From: an uncultured Sphingomonas sp.
GTDB lineage: Bacteria; Pseudomonadota; Alphaproteobacteria; Sphingomonadales; Sphingomonadaceae
Length of the DNA stretch: 64,000 bases
NCBI RefSeq assembly: GCF_913774285.1
Contig: NZ_CAJYHX010000007.1
Span: 101,824-165,823, forward strand
Direction of reading: 5' to 3'
A model generated the notes under the pieces. It was given only the letters and a program-made list of their open reading frames with translations, was not told the origin of the DNA and searched no databases. A program made the translations under genes and the position numbers. Positions 7,920 through 21,631 of the stretch are shown piece by piece (position 1 is the first letter of the stretch; each line of letters starts with the position of its first letter).

Positions 7920-9283
7920 GCGGGGATCACGCGGTAAAGGGCGGCACCATGGGGCGGCAGCGTGCGGGCGAGGCGGAGCGGGCTCGGCCCTTCGTCCTTG
8001 CCCTCCCACAGGTTGCGCACCTGCGCTCTGCCCGACAGGCCGAGCAGCCGCAGGTCGAACGCTGCCTCGCCCGGCTTGTCGCCGGTGTTGAACAGCGCGA
8101 CATAATGCCCGCCCTTGGCCGCGCGAGCGGTCCAGACGCGGCGGTCGTCGGCAACGAACCAGGGGCGATTGTCGCTGCTCGCCTGATTGACCGCGATCAC
8201 CTCGCGATTGGTGAGCAGCGCGCGGGTAGGGGCGTCCAGGTGGCGCAGGTCGCCGCCCATGATCAGCGGCGAGCGTGCGATCGACCACAGCGTCATCAGC
8301 GTCCGCTGCTCGTCGGGGGTGAACTTGGTGTCGCGCTGGCCGAGCGCGAGGCGGCCGAGCGGCAGCATGTCGGCATCGGGCCAGGCACCGGGGCGGGCAT
8401 AGTGGCTCCAGTTCTCCAACCGGGTGAACTGGGCCTCGAGCAGCTTCCAGTCGTCCCAGAAATCGTCCGAGATGCGCCACATCTGTGCATGGGCCGCGAC
8501 ATGCTCCGCGCGCGGTACCGGGGTTTCGCCGGGCGAGAGGCTCAGCAGGATCGGGCGGCCGGTTGCCTTGATCGCCTTGGCCGCGGCCTCGATCTCCGGC
8601 GCGTGCGCGTCATAGGGCCGGCTCATGTCGTCCATCTTGACGAAGTCGACGCCCCACGAGGCGAGCAGCGCGAAAACGCTGTCATAATAGGCCTGGGCGC
8701 CGGGCTTGCGCATGTCGACGCCGTACATATCCGGGTTCCACGGGCAGATGCTCGCGGTGTCAGCAATGTCGGCCGCGCGGATGCCGCTGATGCCGAGCAC
8801 CGGCAGGTTGCGCTCCACCGCCAGCCGGGGGATTCCGCGCATCAGGTGCACGCCGAACTTCATGCCGAGCGCGTGGACCTTGGCAGCGATCGGCGCGAAA
8901 CCCTTGCCGTTCGCGGCCGAGGGGAAGCGGTTGGGCGCGGGTAGCAGGCGGCCGTGGCCGTCCAGCGTCGGCACCGGCTTTGCGTTATAGGTGTAGCTGC
9001 TCGCCTCGGGCTCGTACCACTGGATGTCGATGGTGAAGACGTCGTAGCCGAAGGGAAGCAGCTCGCGCGCCTGGATCGCGGCGGTCTCCAGCGCCTGCGC
9101 CTCGGTGATCGTCGTGGCGAAGCTGTTCCAGCTGTTCCAGCCCATCGGCGGCGTGGGGGCAAGCAGCGGCGCCTTTGCCGCGGCGCCGGCTCGGGGAGCT
9201 GCTGCAAGGCCTCCTATAAGGGCCGCGCTCTTGAGCACGCTGCGCCGGCCGATCTCCCCATGGCGTTCGCTCGTATCAGGCAT
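7916..9283 (-). CDS. GH27-family glycosidase (alpha-galactosidase or beta-L-arabinopyranosidase)
   Basis: 455 aa from ATG 9283, with GAGGAG upstream. The N-terminus carries a twin-arginine type signal (GRRSVLKSAALIGGLAAA), so it may be exported folded. The catalytic barrel opens with PTPPMGWNSWNSFATTITE; the nucleophile is D218 in VDFVKMDD and the acid/base D273 or D274 in WRISDDFWDDW. LMTLWSIARSPLIMGGDL and the C-terminal beta domain complete a full-length GH27. GH27 enzymes remove alpha-galactose, and some members act on beta-L-arabinopyranose; the sequence alone does not decide. It is the second gene after the GntR regulator (63-nt gap holding an operator copy) and overlaps the GH30 gene. 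Confidence 0.9.
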   Translation of the reverse strand: MPDTSERHGEIGRRSVLKSAALIGGLAAAPRAGAAAKAPLLAPTPPMGWNSWNSFATTITEAQALETAAIQARELLPFGYDVFTIDIQWYEPEASSYTYNAKPVPTLDGHGRLLPAPNRFPSAANGKGFAPIAAKVHALGMKFGVHLMRGIPRLAVERNLPVLGISGIRAADIADTASICPWNPDMYGVDMRKPGAQAYYDSVFALLASWGVDFVKMDDMSRPYDAHAPEIEAAAKAIKATGRPILLSLSPGETPVPRAEHVAAHAQMWRISDDFWDDWKLLEAQFTRLENWSHYARPGAWPDADMLPLGRLALGQRDTKFTPDEQRTLMTLWSIARSPLIMGGDLRHLDAPTRALLTNREVIAVNQASSDNRPWFVADDRRVWTARAAKGGHYVALFNTGDKPGEAAFDLRLLGLSGRAQVRNLWEGKDEGPSPLRLARTLPPHGAALYRVIPA

Positions 9284-9301
9284 CGGCGTCTCCTCGTTGT
9301 T

Positions 9302-9312
9302 TTGTCTGACTA
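9302..9312. promoter_or_regulatory. Candidate GntR/FadR-type operator before the GH27 gene
   Basis: TTGTCTGACTA fits the FadR-subfamily consensus TNGTNNNACNA and differs by one arm base (besides the centre) from the perfect palindrome at 10162-10172. It lies between the regulator gene and GH27, 19 nt upstream of the GH27 start and just above its Shine-Dalgarno. Confidence 0.55.
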
Positions 9313-9346
9313 TAAGTGCACCGAGGATGACGTCAACGCTTGCCGG

Positions 9347-10051
9347 TTACCCTTTCAGCGACGATTCCGTGTCTTCCTGCGCCTGGAGAATCAGCGTGAT
9401 CGTCGCGGCGCGCGCAGCCGCCGGATCGCCGTCGGTGATTGCTGCGAACAGGTCCCGGTGCAGCGGGATCGAATCGCGAAGCTGCTTCGCCTTGCGGTGC
9501 TTGAACAGCGTGGTCGCGCGCACCGCTGCGCCGATGCTGCCCGACAGGCTGATCAGCAGATCATTGGCGGTCGCCTCCAGAATGATGTTGTGGAACTGCT
9601 GGTCCGCAGCCTGCCCCTCGGGGCTCGACAAGCCGGACTCCTCCATCACTTCCATCGCATGGCCCAGCCGGCCGACATGCCGGCTCGAGCGCAGGCGCGC
9701 CGCCAGCTCGGCGGCAGCAGGTTCCACGATCATACGGAGTTGAAACAAACTTTCGACGAACGTCATTGGCGGTTCGCCTTCGAACATCCAGGCGAGCAGG
9801 TCCGGATCGAGCAGGTTCCAGTCCGCCCGCGCGCGGACCCGCGTGCCCGCCTTGGGCCGGCTCTCGATCAGTCCCTTCGCCGCGAGCATGCGCAGCGCCT
9901 CGCGCACGACGCTGCGCGACACGCCGCGCGATTCGGCAAGATCGAGTTCGCCCGGCAGAATTGCGCCCGGCAAATATCGGCCGGTCGCGATCGCTACCCC
10001 GATCTCGCGTGCAATCGATTGGTGCGCAGGGTTGCGCTTTCGCTGTTCCAT
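9347..10051 (-). CDS. GntR-family regulator with FCD ligand domain, probable local repressor
   Basis: 234 aa from ATG 10051 (MEQRKRNPAHQS); a TTG one codon upstream is the only alternative. Residues about 8-75 form the winged helix-turn-helix (GRYLPGAILPGELDLAESRGVSRSVVREALRMLAAKGLIESRPKAGTRV, FadR subfamily) and residues about 90-225 the all-helical FCD domain that in relatives binds sugar acids or other carboxylates, often with a metal; DQQFHNIILEA and PLHRDLFAAI carry candidate His/Asp ligands. It reads divergently from the TonB receptor. Three TNGTNNNACNA sites flank the gene, two in the divergent region and one before GH27, so it most likely represses both arms and itself until a breakdown product binds. 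Ligand unknown. Confidence 0.9.
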   Translation of the reverse strand: MEQRKRNPAHQSIAREIGVAIATGRYLPGAILPGELDLAESRGVSRSVVREALRMLAAKGLIESRPKAGTRVRARADWNLLDPDLLAWMFEGEPPMTFVESLFQLRMIVEPAAAELAARLRSSRHVGRLGHAMEVMEESGLSSPEGQAADQQFHNIILEATANDLLISLSGSIGAAVRATTLFKHRKAKQLRDSIPLHRDLFAAITDGDPAAARAATITLILQAQEDTESSLKG

Positions 10052-10135
10052 CAATGGTTTGCCCCCGTGTGGTGAGGCGATTTTGAAGCCAGTTCAGACG
10101 CTGCGCCAGCCCAAATCACACCGCGCGAAAAGCAC

Positions 10136-10173
10136 TTGTCTTACAAATACGACAGGATATGTTGTCAGACAAC
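10136..10173. promoter_or_regulatory. Two palindromic operators overlapping the TonB-receptor promoter
   Basis: TTGTCTTACAA (10136-10146) and TTGTCAGACAA (10162-10172, inside the perfect 13-bp palindrome GTTGTCAGACAAC at 10161-10173) both match TNGTNNNACNA; their centres are 26 bp apart. A possible promoter, TTGTCT (10136-10141), 16 nt, TATGTT (10158-10163), overlaps both, which fits repression. The rest of the 180-nt divergent region shows no other structure. Confidence 0.6.
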
Positions 10174-10231
10174 TGGCCGCCACCGCACGGAGATGCGGCA
10201 TTTCGGGTCAGCGGATTTGGGGAGGTTTGTC

Positions 10232-13024
10232 ATGAGAATGCACCATCGTACTTCGTTGCTCGGCGTCTCGGCGCTCGCGCTGGCAATTGCCGGCGGGGTC
10301 GCGCCGGCCTTTGCCCAGCAGGACGGCGCGCCGGCGGGCGGCAGCGGAGACGATATCGTCGTCACCGGCGTGCGCGAGAGCCTGCGCTCGGCCGCGGCGC
10401 TGAAGCGCAACGCCGATCAGATCGTCGATTCGGTGCAGGCGCAGGACATCGGCAAGCTACCCGACGCCAACACCACCGAGGCGCTGCAGCGCATCACCGG
10501 CGTGCAGATCCAGCGCCGCTACGGCGAAGGCGCCACCGATTTCGACCACCGCACCCAGCCGGCGATCACCGTGCGCGGCCTTACCCAGGTGCAGAATTTC
10601 CTCGACGGCCGTGCGGTCTATTCGGCCTCGGGCGGGCGTGCGTTCGACCTCGAAGGCGTGCCGCCGGAACTGCTCTCGGGCATCGACGTCTACAAGAACG
10701 CGCCTGCCAACATCATTGAAGGCGGCGTCGGCGGCGCGGTCAACCTGCGCACCCGCAAGCCGTTCGACTCCCTTGGCCAGGTGATCAGCGCCACGATCCG
10801 CGGCAATTATTACGACCGCATCGACAAGCCGGGCTATGCCGTGTCGGGCCTGTACAGCAACCGCTTCCAGGCCGGCGAGGGTGAGATCGGCGTGCTGATC
10901 AACGCGGTCTATTCGAAGAGCCGCTACCGCCAGGACGGCCTGCTGATCGGTCCGTTCGCGGAAGCGCAGCCCGGATCGATCGCGGGGGCGCCGGCCAACG
11001 CGCAGATCCCCTATGGCCCGGAAATCTATGACGACAGCGGCGATCGCAAGCGGCTGGGCGTCGCCGGCGCGATCCAGTGGAAGCCGAGCGACGCACTGCT
11101 GGTCACCGCGCAGGCACAGGTAACCAAATATTGGTTCAATCGCACCGGCGCCTATTTCTACGATTATAACAATCGTTCGAACGTCTACGGCCCGGATAAC
11201 AAGGTTATCTCGTATGGCACGGCGCCGGCGCCCGGTGCAGCCTTCACCTTCAACAACGAAGGCTATGCAACCAGCGGCACGCTATATCCGCAAACGTTCG
11301 AAACCGGTCGCTATGACCAGCAGCTGTGGAGCGGCAGTAAGAACTTCACGCTCAATGCGGCATGGAAGCCGACAGAGCGGCTGAAGGTCAATCTCGATGC
11401 GCAGTATCTGACCTCGTATTATAACGCCGATCGCAACGGCCATGTCTTGTCGCTCTACAACCGCTCGGGGCAGGACGCCCTTAGCGCGCCGCATCCGGTC
11501 AGTGTCGACTTCGACTTGCGCGGCAAATACCCGCGATGGGATGTGCGCGAGCAGGGGGTGCTCAATAACCCGGCCAACTACACCACGCCCTATATCGCGG
11601 ACTCGCTGCAGCGGAACGATGCCGACACCTGGGCCTTCGCGGGCGACATCGAATATGACGTCGAGGGCGGACTGCTGAAGAAGCTGCGTGCCGGCGCACG
11701 CTATGCCGACAACAGCATCGACCTGCGCGGCACCTGGCACGGCGTGTGCGTCACGTCGCTCGGTGCCGATCCGAACTGCGGCGCGCCGACCGGTACGCCC
11801 CTCGTGCCGCTCAGCAAGAATCCGCAGCTCTCCATGCCCGGCCCGTCCAAGAACTGGTTTGACGGCAACACGGTGAAGGGTGGCCTGCTCTATCCGGCCT
11901 TCCCGGCGGGCGACGGCGTCTGGGCGCAGACCAAGGCGCTGTACGCGCTGCTCGGCGCGCAGACCCAGGACAGCTTCAAGCCTGGCGATCTCAACAGCCA
12001 GACCGAGAAGACCTATACCGGCTGGGCGATCGCCGATTACGGCTTCGAGCTGGGTGGCATCGCGTTCGACGGCGGCGTCGGCGTCCGCGTGGTGAAGACC
12101 AAGACGACGTCAATCGGCACCCAGTTCAACAATGACGGCACCTCGGCGCCGATCAGCGTGAGCAAGGACTATACCAAGGCGCTGCCGAGCTTTAACCTTC
12201 GCGCCAAGCTGACCGACAGCTTCCAGATGCGCTTCGCCTATTCGAAGGGCCTGGCGCGCCCGAACTTTGACCAGCTTTCCACCAACCTCACGCTCAACAA
12301 CCCGAACCAGATCAACCCGGCCACCGGCCATCCCAGCGCCAGCTCGGGTAATCCGCAGCTGAATCCGATCCGCTCGGACAATTTCGACGTGACCGCGGAA
12401 TGGTACTTCGCGCCGACCGGCTCGTTGACCGGTGGGCTCTTCTACAAGAAGGTCAACGGTTTCCTGGCAAGCGGTATCGTCACCGGCGTGTTCAACGGCA
12501 CGACCTACGACATTACCACGCAGGTGAATTCGGGTACCGGCACGGTGAAGGGCGTAGAGATTGGCTACAACCAGTTCTTTGACTTCCTGCCGGGACCGCT
12601 GAGCGGACTTGGGCTCCAGGCCAACTATACCTATGTCGACTCCAGTGTGACCAACCCCTTTGCCTTGGCAGGCAAAAACGTGTCGCAGCAGCTGCCGCTG
12701 GAGAAGCTGTCGAAGCACAGCTACAATATCGTCGGCCTGTACGAGAAGGGCCCGGTCACCGCGCGCGTGGCGTGGACCTGGCGGTCGAGCTATCTCGACC
12801 AGACCCAGGGCAGCGGCGCCAACGGCATCCCGCAATATGCCGCGCCCTACGCGTCGCTGGACGCTTCGGTGAGCGTGAACCTGACCAAGCAGGTGGCGAT
12901 CTCGGCCGACGTGGTGAACCTCAACAACCGGATGAACCGGATCTACATCGGTACGCCGGCCGCGCCGCTGCGCTACGAGCTCAACGACCGGCGCTTCGGC
13001 CTGTCGCTGCGCGCGACCTATTGA
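10232..13024 (+). CDS. TonB-dependent receptor, carbohydrate-type
   Basis: 930 aa from ATG 10232, with GGGGAGG 6-7 nt upstream; the frame is open further upstream but the signal peptide (MHHRTSLLGVSALALAIAGGVAPAFAQ) begins here. Outer-membrane beta barrel for active import driven by TonB-ExbBD. The N-terminal TonB-box region DDIVVTGVRESLRSAAALKRNADQIVD and the plug (DIGKLPDANTTEALQRITGVQIQR, then FNGT-type loops) are typical of the large Caulobacter/Sphingomonas receptors linked to polysaccharide genes. The C-terminus ends with RFGLSLRATY, an aromatic-terminated barrel strand. It is the first gene of the rightward arm of the glycan locus and is controlled by the operators just upstream. Substrate likely oligosaccharides released by the neighbouring hydrolases. 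Confidence 0.94.
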   Translation: MRMHHRTSLLGVSALALAIAGGVAPAFAQQDGAPAGGSGDDIVVTGVRESLRSAAALKRNADQIVDSVQAQDIGKLPDANTTEALQRITGVQIQRRYGEGATDFDHRTQPAITVRGLTQVQNFLDGRAVYSASGGRAFDLEGVPPELLSGIDVYKNAPANIIEGGVGGAVNLRTRKPFDSLGQVISATIRGNYYDRIDKPGYAVSGLYSNRFQAGEGEIGVLINAVYSKSRYRQDGLLIGPFAEAQPGSIAGAPANAQIPYGPEIYDDSGDRKRLGVAGAIQWKPSDALLVTAQAQVTKYWFNRTGAYFYDYNNRSNVYGPDNKVISYGTAPAPGAAFTFNNEGYATSGTLYPQTFETGRYDQQLWSGSKNFTLNAAWKPTERLKVNLDAQYLTSYYNADRNGHVLSLYNRSGQDALSAPHPVSVDFDLRGKYPRWDVREQGVLNNPANYTTPYIADSLQRNDADTWAFAGDIEYDVEGGLLKKLRAGARYADNSIDLRGTWHGVCVTSLGADPNCGAPTGTPLVPLSKNPQLSMPGPSKNWFDGNTVKGGLLYPAFPAGDGVWAQTKALYALLGAQTQDSFKPGDLNSQTEKTYTGWAIADYGFELGGIAFDGGVGVRVVKTKTTSIGTQFNNDGTSAPISVSKDYTKALPSFNLRAKLTDSFQMRFAYSKGLARPNFDQLSTNLTLNNPNQINPATGHPSASSGNPQLNPIRSDNFDVTAEWYFAPTGSLTGGLFYKKVNGFLASGIVTGVFNGTTYDITTQVNSGTGTVKGVEIGYNQFFDFLPGPLSGLGLQANYTYVDSSVTNPFALAGKNVSQQLPLEKLSKHSYNIVGLYEKGPVTARVAWTWRSSYLDQTQGSGANGIPQYAAPYASLDASVSVNLTKQVAISADVVNLNNRMNRIYIGTPAAPLRYELNDRRFGLSLRATY

Positions 13025-13036
13025 CCCTGTGGGCCG

Positions 13037-13058
13037 GGGCAGGCGGCTGCTCCTGCCC
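13037..13058 (+). terminator. Hairpin after the TonB receptor (attenuating terminator?)
   Basis: GGGCAGG (13037-13043) pairs with CCTGCCC (13052-13058) over an 8-nt loop and is followed by TCTTTGAT. It may reduce read-through from the receptor into the halogenase-like gene. The T tract is short, so this is only a candidate. Confidence 0.4.
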
Positions 13059-13126
13059 TCTTTGATCGGAGCATGGCGCGGGGTGACGGCTTTCCACCTT
13101 TCGACGTTCAACGGGCGGCGCGCAGC

Positions 13127-14632
13127 ATGAGCGCGCCGCTTTCGCATGTCGCGATCATCGGCGGCGGCACTGCGGGCTGGATGGCGGCGGCGGCGCTCGG
13201 CCGGGTGCTCGACACGCGCGCCATCGCCATCACGCTGGTCGAGTCCGAGGCGATCGGCACGGTCGGCGTGGGCGAGGCGACGATCCCGCCGATCCAGGCG
13301 TTCAACGCGCTGCTCGGCATCGACGAGGCCGAGTTCCTCCGCGCGACCAAGGGCACGGCCAAGCTCGGCATCGAGTTCGTCGACTGGCGTGCGCAGGGCA
13401 CGCGCTACTTCCATCCCTTCGGCATCCACGGCATCGATTTCGGCGCGATCCCGTTCGAGGCGCTGTGGCAGCGCGCGCGGCTTGCGGGCGAGGCGGCGCC
13501 GCTGGAGGCCTATTCGATCTGCGCGGCGGCGGCGCGGCTGGGCAGGTTCCAGCGACCGGCGACCAGCGGCAACAACCCGCTCACCCATCTCGGCTATGCC
13601 TATCATTTCGATGCGGGGCTCTATGCGGGCTTCCTGCGCGGAAAGGCCGAGCAATGGGGCGTGCGGCGGCAGGAAGGCCGGATCGTCACGGTCGAGCGGG
13701 GCGAGAATGGCGCGATCGCCGGCGTGGTGCTGGAGGATGGCACGCGGATCGCCGCCGACTTCTACATCGATTGTTCGGGCTTCCGTTCGCTGCTGCTCGG
13801 CGAGACGCTGGGCGTGGCGTTCGAGGATTGGGCGCAGTGGCTGCCCAACGACCGCGCCATCGCGGTGCCGTGCACGCTGGGCCCGGAGGGCAGCTCGCCC
13901 TTCACCCGTTCCACCGCACGGGAGGCGGGGTGGCAGTGGCGCATCCCGCTCCAGCACCGCGTCGGCAACGGGCTGGTCTATGCGAGCGCGCATTGCTCGG
14001 ATGCCGAGGCCGAGGCACAGCTGCTCGACAGCCTCGAGGGCACGCCGCTCGCCGAACCCCGGCTGCTGCGCTTCCAAGCCGGGCGTCGCGCGCGCTTCTG
14101 GGAGAAGAACTGCGTCGCGCTCGGCCTCGCCAGCGGCTTTCTCGAACCGCTCGAATCGACGAGCATCCATCTCGTCCAGGCGGGCATCGCGCGGTTGCTG
14201 GAGATGCTGCCGGTCGGCGGCGGCACGCCCGCCGACATCCGCCGCTACAACCGGCTGATGGCGACCGAGTTCGAGACGATCCGCGACTTCCTCATCCTCC
14301 ACTTCCACGCCACCGCGCGCGACGACACCGACTATTGGCGGCACCTGCGCACCATGGAGCTGCCCGACACGCTGGCCGATCGCATCGCCATCTACCGGGC
14401 CAGCGGCCGGCTCTATCGCGAGGCGGACGAGCTGTTCTCCAAGACCAGCTGGCTGGCGGTGCTGCACGGGCAGGGGATCGACCCCAGCGGTTACGATCCG
14501 ATCGCCGACGGCATGCCGCGCGAGGAGGCGGCGGCGCGGCTGGCCCGGATCGCCGAGGTGACGGCGCTGGCGGCCTCGCGCATGCCGACGCACGAGGCTT
14601 TCCTGCAGGAGAGCGGGGCGCTGCAACGATAA
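13127..14632 (+). CDS. Flavin-dependent tryptophan-halogenase family protein
   Basis: 501 aa from ATG 13127 (MSAPLSHVAIIGGGTAGW); an ATG at 13073 would add 18 untypical residues. FAD-binding GGGTAGW lies at residues 12-18, GVGEATIP at 47-54, and the family hallmark GWQWRIP at 268-274. Lys79 aligns with the catalytic Lys79 of PrnA and E343 in PLESTSIH with its catalytic Glu346, so the halogenase machinery looks complete. Such proteins are found repeatedly beside carbohydrate TonB receptors in Caulobacter and Sphingomonas relatives, but no halogenation role there is established. It has no signal peptide and should be cytoplasmic. It sits between the receptor and the hydrolase genes of the same locus. 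Confidence 0.9.
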   Translation: MSAPLSHVAIIGGGTAGWMAAAALGRVLDTRAIAITLVESEAIGTVGVGEATIPPIQAFNALLGIDEAEFLRATKGTAKLGIEFVDWRAQGTRYFHPFGIHGIDFGAIPFEALWQRARLAGEAAPLEAYSICAAAARLGRFQRPATSGNNPLTHLGYAYHFDAGLYAGFLRGKAEQWGVRRQEGRIVTVERGENGAIAGVVLEDGTRIAADFYIDCSGFRSLLLGETLGVAFEDWAQWLPNDRAIAVPCTLGPEGSSPFTRSTAREAGWQWRIPLQHRVGNGLVYASAHCSDAEAEAQLLDSLEGTPLAEPRLLRFQAGRRARFWEKNCVALGLASGFLEPLESTSIHLVQAGIARLLEMLPVGGGTPADIRRYNRLMATEFETIRDFLILHFHATARDDTDYWRHLRTMELPDTLADRIAIYRASGRLYREADELFSKTSWLAVLHGQGIDPSGYDPIADGMPREEAAARLARIAEVTALAASRMPTHEAFLQESGALQR

Positions 14633-14658
14633 ATTACACGGAAATTACTCCGAGAAAT

Positions 14659-19508
<4,850 letters not shown>

Positions 19509-19512
<4 letters not shown>

Positions 19513-20864
19513 GCAAGGCGGTTCTTCTGATGGTGGCGGCGGGCTTGCTCGCCGCCGCCGACGCCCCGGCCCTGAAGTGGGATACGCCGGGGGACGGCAA
19601 CCCGCTGCTCCCCGGCTATTTCGCCGATCCGTCGATCGTCCATGACGGCGGCAAATGGTACATCTACGCCACCATCGATCCCTGGGGCGCCGACACGCTG
19701 GGGATGTGGACCTCTGCCAACGGCCGGGACTGGACCTTCTCCACACCCGCCTGGCCGACCAAGGCGGCGGCGACCAGCCCGACCTCGGGGGACTCCAAGG
19801 TCTGGGCACCCTCGGTCGTGAAGGCCAAGAACGGGCGCTGGTACATGTATGTCTCGGTCGGATCCGAGGTGTGGGTGGGCAGCGCGCCGTCGCCTGCCGG
19901 GCCTTGGGCCGATGCGAACGGCGGCAAGCCGCTCATCGCCAAGGATTTCGCCCCCGCCTATCACATGATTGATGCCGAGGCCTTCATCGACGAGGACGGC
20001 ACGGCCTATCTGTATTGGGGTTCGGGGCTGAACTGGACCAACGGCCACTGCTTCGTCGTCAAGCTGAAGCCCGATATGGTGACCTTCGATGGCGAGCCCA
20101 AGGACGTCACCCCCGCTAACTATTTCGAGGGCCCGTTCCTGGTGAAGGCGGGCAAGCACTACGTCCTCACCTATAGCGACGGCAAGACGACCGAGGACAC
20201 GTACAAGGTGCGGTACGCGATCGGCGACACGCCGTTCGGGCCGTTCCGCGAGGGACCGGACAGCCCGATCCTGTCCACCGATAGGGCCAAGGACGTGATC
20301 AGCCCTGGCCATCACGCGATCTTCCGCGTCGACCAGCAGCCCTATATCCTCTATCACCGCCAGTCGCTGCCCTGGCCCCGGCCGGGCGACGATGCGACGC
20401 TGCGCCAGATCGCCGTCGATCCGCTGACGATCCATGCCGATGGCACTATCGCGAAGGTCACGCCGAGCCATGGCAGTGCGGTTACCGGCTTTGTCGCCCG
20501 CCGCATGCGTGGCCTGCCGGTCACGCTAAAGGGCGCGTCTGCGGATGCGGTACACGGTGCCGAGCGGGCAGGGGACGACAACTACGCGACGCTCTGGCGC
20601 CCGGCGCCCGGCACAGCGCCGTTGCTCGTCGCCGATCTCGGCAGGGTACGCACGGTTCGCACGGCCCAGTTGCGCATGGAATATGCCAACCGCCCCTATG
20701 ACGTGGCGATCGAGGCGTCAGCCGATGGCACGCATTGGCGGAACGTGGCGTCCAAACCCGGCGCCGGCGGCTCGCCGATCACGCTGCCGCTGGCCGTCTC
20801 CGCCCGCTATCTCCGCCTGCGCGTGCCTGCGAACGCCGGCGTGTGGGAGTGGCAGCTCTTCTGA
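19509..20864 (+). CDS. GH43-family glycosidase with C-terminal F5/8-type (CBM32-like) domain
   Basis: 451 aa from GTG 19509, overlapping the GH51 stop by 4 nt (GTGA). Short signal peptide (MSKAVLLMVAAGLLAAADAP). The five-bladed propeller starts at NPLLPGYFADPSIVHDGGKWYIYAT; catalytic triad seen as D40 (ADPS), D155 (MIDAEAF) and E207 (YFEGPFLVK). Residues about 335-451 form a discoidin-like module (APLLVADLGRVRTVRTAQLRMEY, then YLRLRVPANAGVWEWQLF), which often binds sugars. GH43 enzymes include arabinofuranosidases, xylosidases and exo-beta-1,3-galactanases; which one this is cannot be decided by eye. It is the last gene of the locus. Confidence 0.9.
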
Positions 20865-20966
20865 TCGGCGGTATCGATCAGGGGCGAAACAAAAAATGTT
20901 GCGGCGCGAGGCCGTCCCATGCGTTAGGCGGGCGGACAAGCTTTCCAATTCCAAGAGGAGCATGAC

Positions 20967-21590
20967 ATGGCCTTCGAACTTCCCGAACTGCCGTACGCCA
21001 AGGACGCGCTCGCGCCGCACATGTCGGCCGAGACCTTCGACTTCCACCATGGCAAGCACCACAAGGCCTATGTCGACAACTGCAACAAGCTGGTCGCCGA
21101 CATCCCCGAACTCCAGGGCAAGAAGCTCACCGAGGTGATCGCCTACGCCAAGGAAAAGGGCAACAAGGGCCTGTTCAACAACAGCTCGCAGATCTGGAAC
21201 CACAGCTTTTTCTGGCAGTGCCTGACGCCGAACTATGCGGCGCCGACCGGCAAGCTGGCCGAGATGATCACCCGCGACTTCGGCAGCCACGAAGCGCTGC
21301 TCGAGAAGCTGAAGGCGGAATCGGTCGGCCACTTCGCCAGCGGCTGGGGCTGGCTGGTGCTCGACGGCGACACGCTGAAGGTCACCTCGTTCCATGACGG
21401 CGACTCGCCCGTCGCGCACGGCGTGAAGCCGCTGTTCACGATCGACGTGTGGGAACACGCCTATTACATCGACTATCGCAACGCGCGTCCGTCGTTCGTC
21501 GACACCATCCTGACCAAGCTGGTAAACTGGCAATTCGTTGCCCAGAACCTCGACGGCGAAGGCGCGAGCCGCGCCGACCAGCAGGGCTGA
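20967..21590 (+). CDS. sodB: Superoxide dismutase, Fe/Mn family (Fe-type)
   Basis: 207 aa from ATG 20967, preceded by AAGAGGAG. It dismutates superoxide in the cytoplasm. Metal ligands are visible as H27 (FDFHHGKHH), H79 (QIWNHSFFW), D160 and H164 (DVWEHAYYIDYRN). Q75 in SSQIWNH together with GLFNNSS is the arrangement usual for iron enzymes. Length is normal for the family. It stands alone: the 102 nt before it contain an A-rich stretch but no recognised operator, and a terminator follows. Confidence 0.96.
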   Translation: MAFELPELPYAKDALAPHMSAETFDFHHGKHHKAYVDNCNKLVADIPELQGKKLTEVIAYAKEKGNKGLFNNSSQIWNHSFFWQCLTPNYAAPTGKLAEMITRDFGSHEALLEKLKAESVGHFASGWGWLVLDGDTLKVTSFHDGDSPVAHGVKPLFTIDVWEHAYYIDYRNARPSFVDTILTKLVNWQFVAQNLDGEGASRADQQG

Positions 21591-21600
21591 GGCCTTGTCA

Positions 21601-21631
21601 ATCCCTCCGCCCGGTATCCGGGCGGGGGGAT
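21601..21631. terminator. Terminator between convergent sodB and ClC gene
   Basis: ATCCCTCCGCCCGG (21601-21614) pairs with CCGGGCGGGGGGAT (21618-21631) with one G-T pair around TAT, followed by CAACTTT on the plus side. It touches the last base of the convergent ClC gene and may serve both strands. Confidence 0.65.

Noticed and set aside
7920..8480. N-terminal extension of the GH30 frame on the minus strand
   Set aside because: It runs inside the GH27 gene in another frame; the signal peptide and the ATGA overlap place the true start at 7919.
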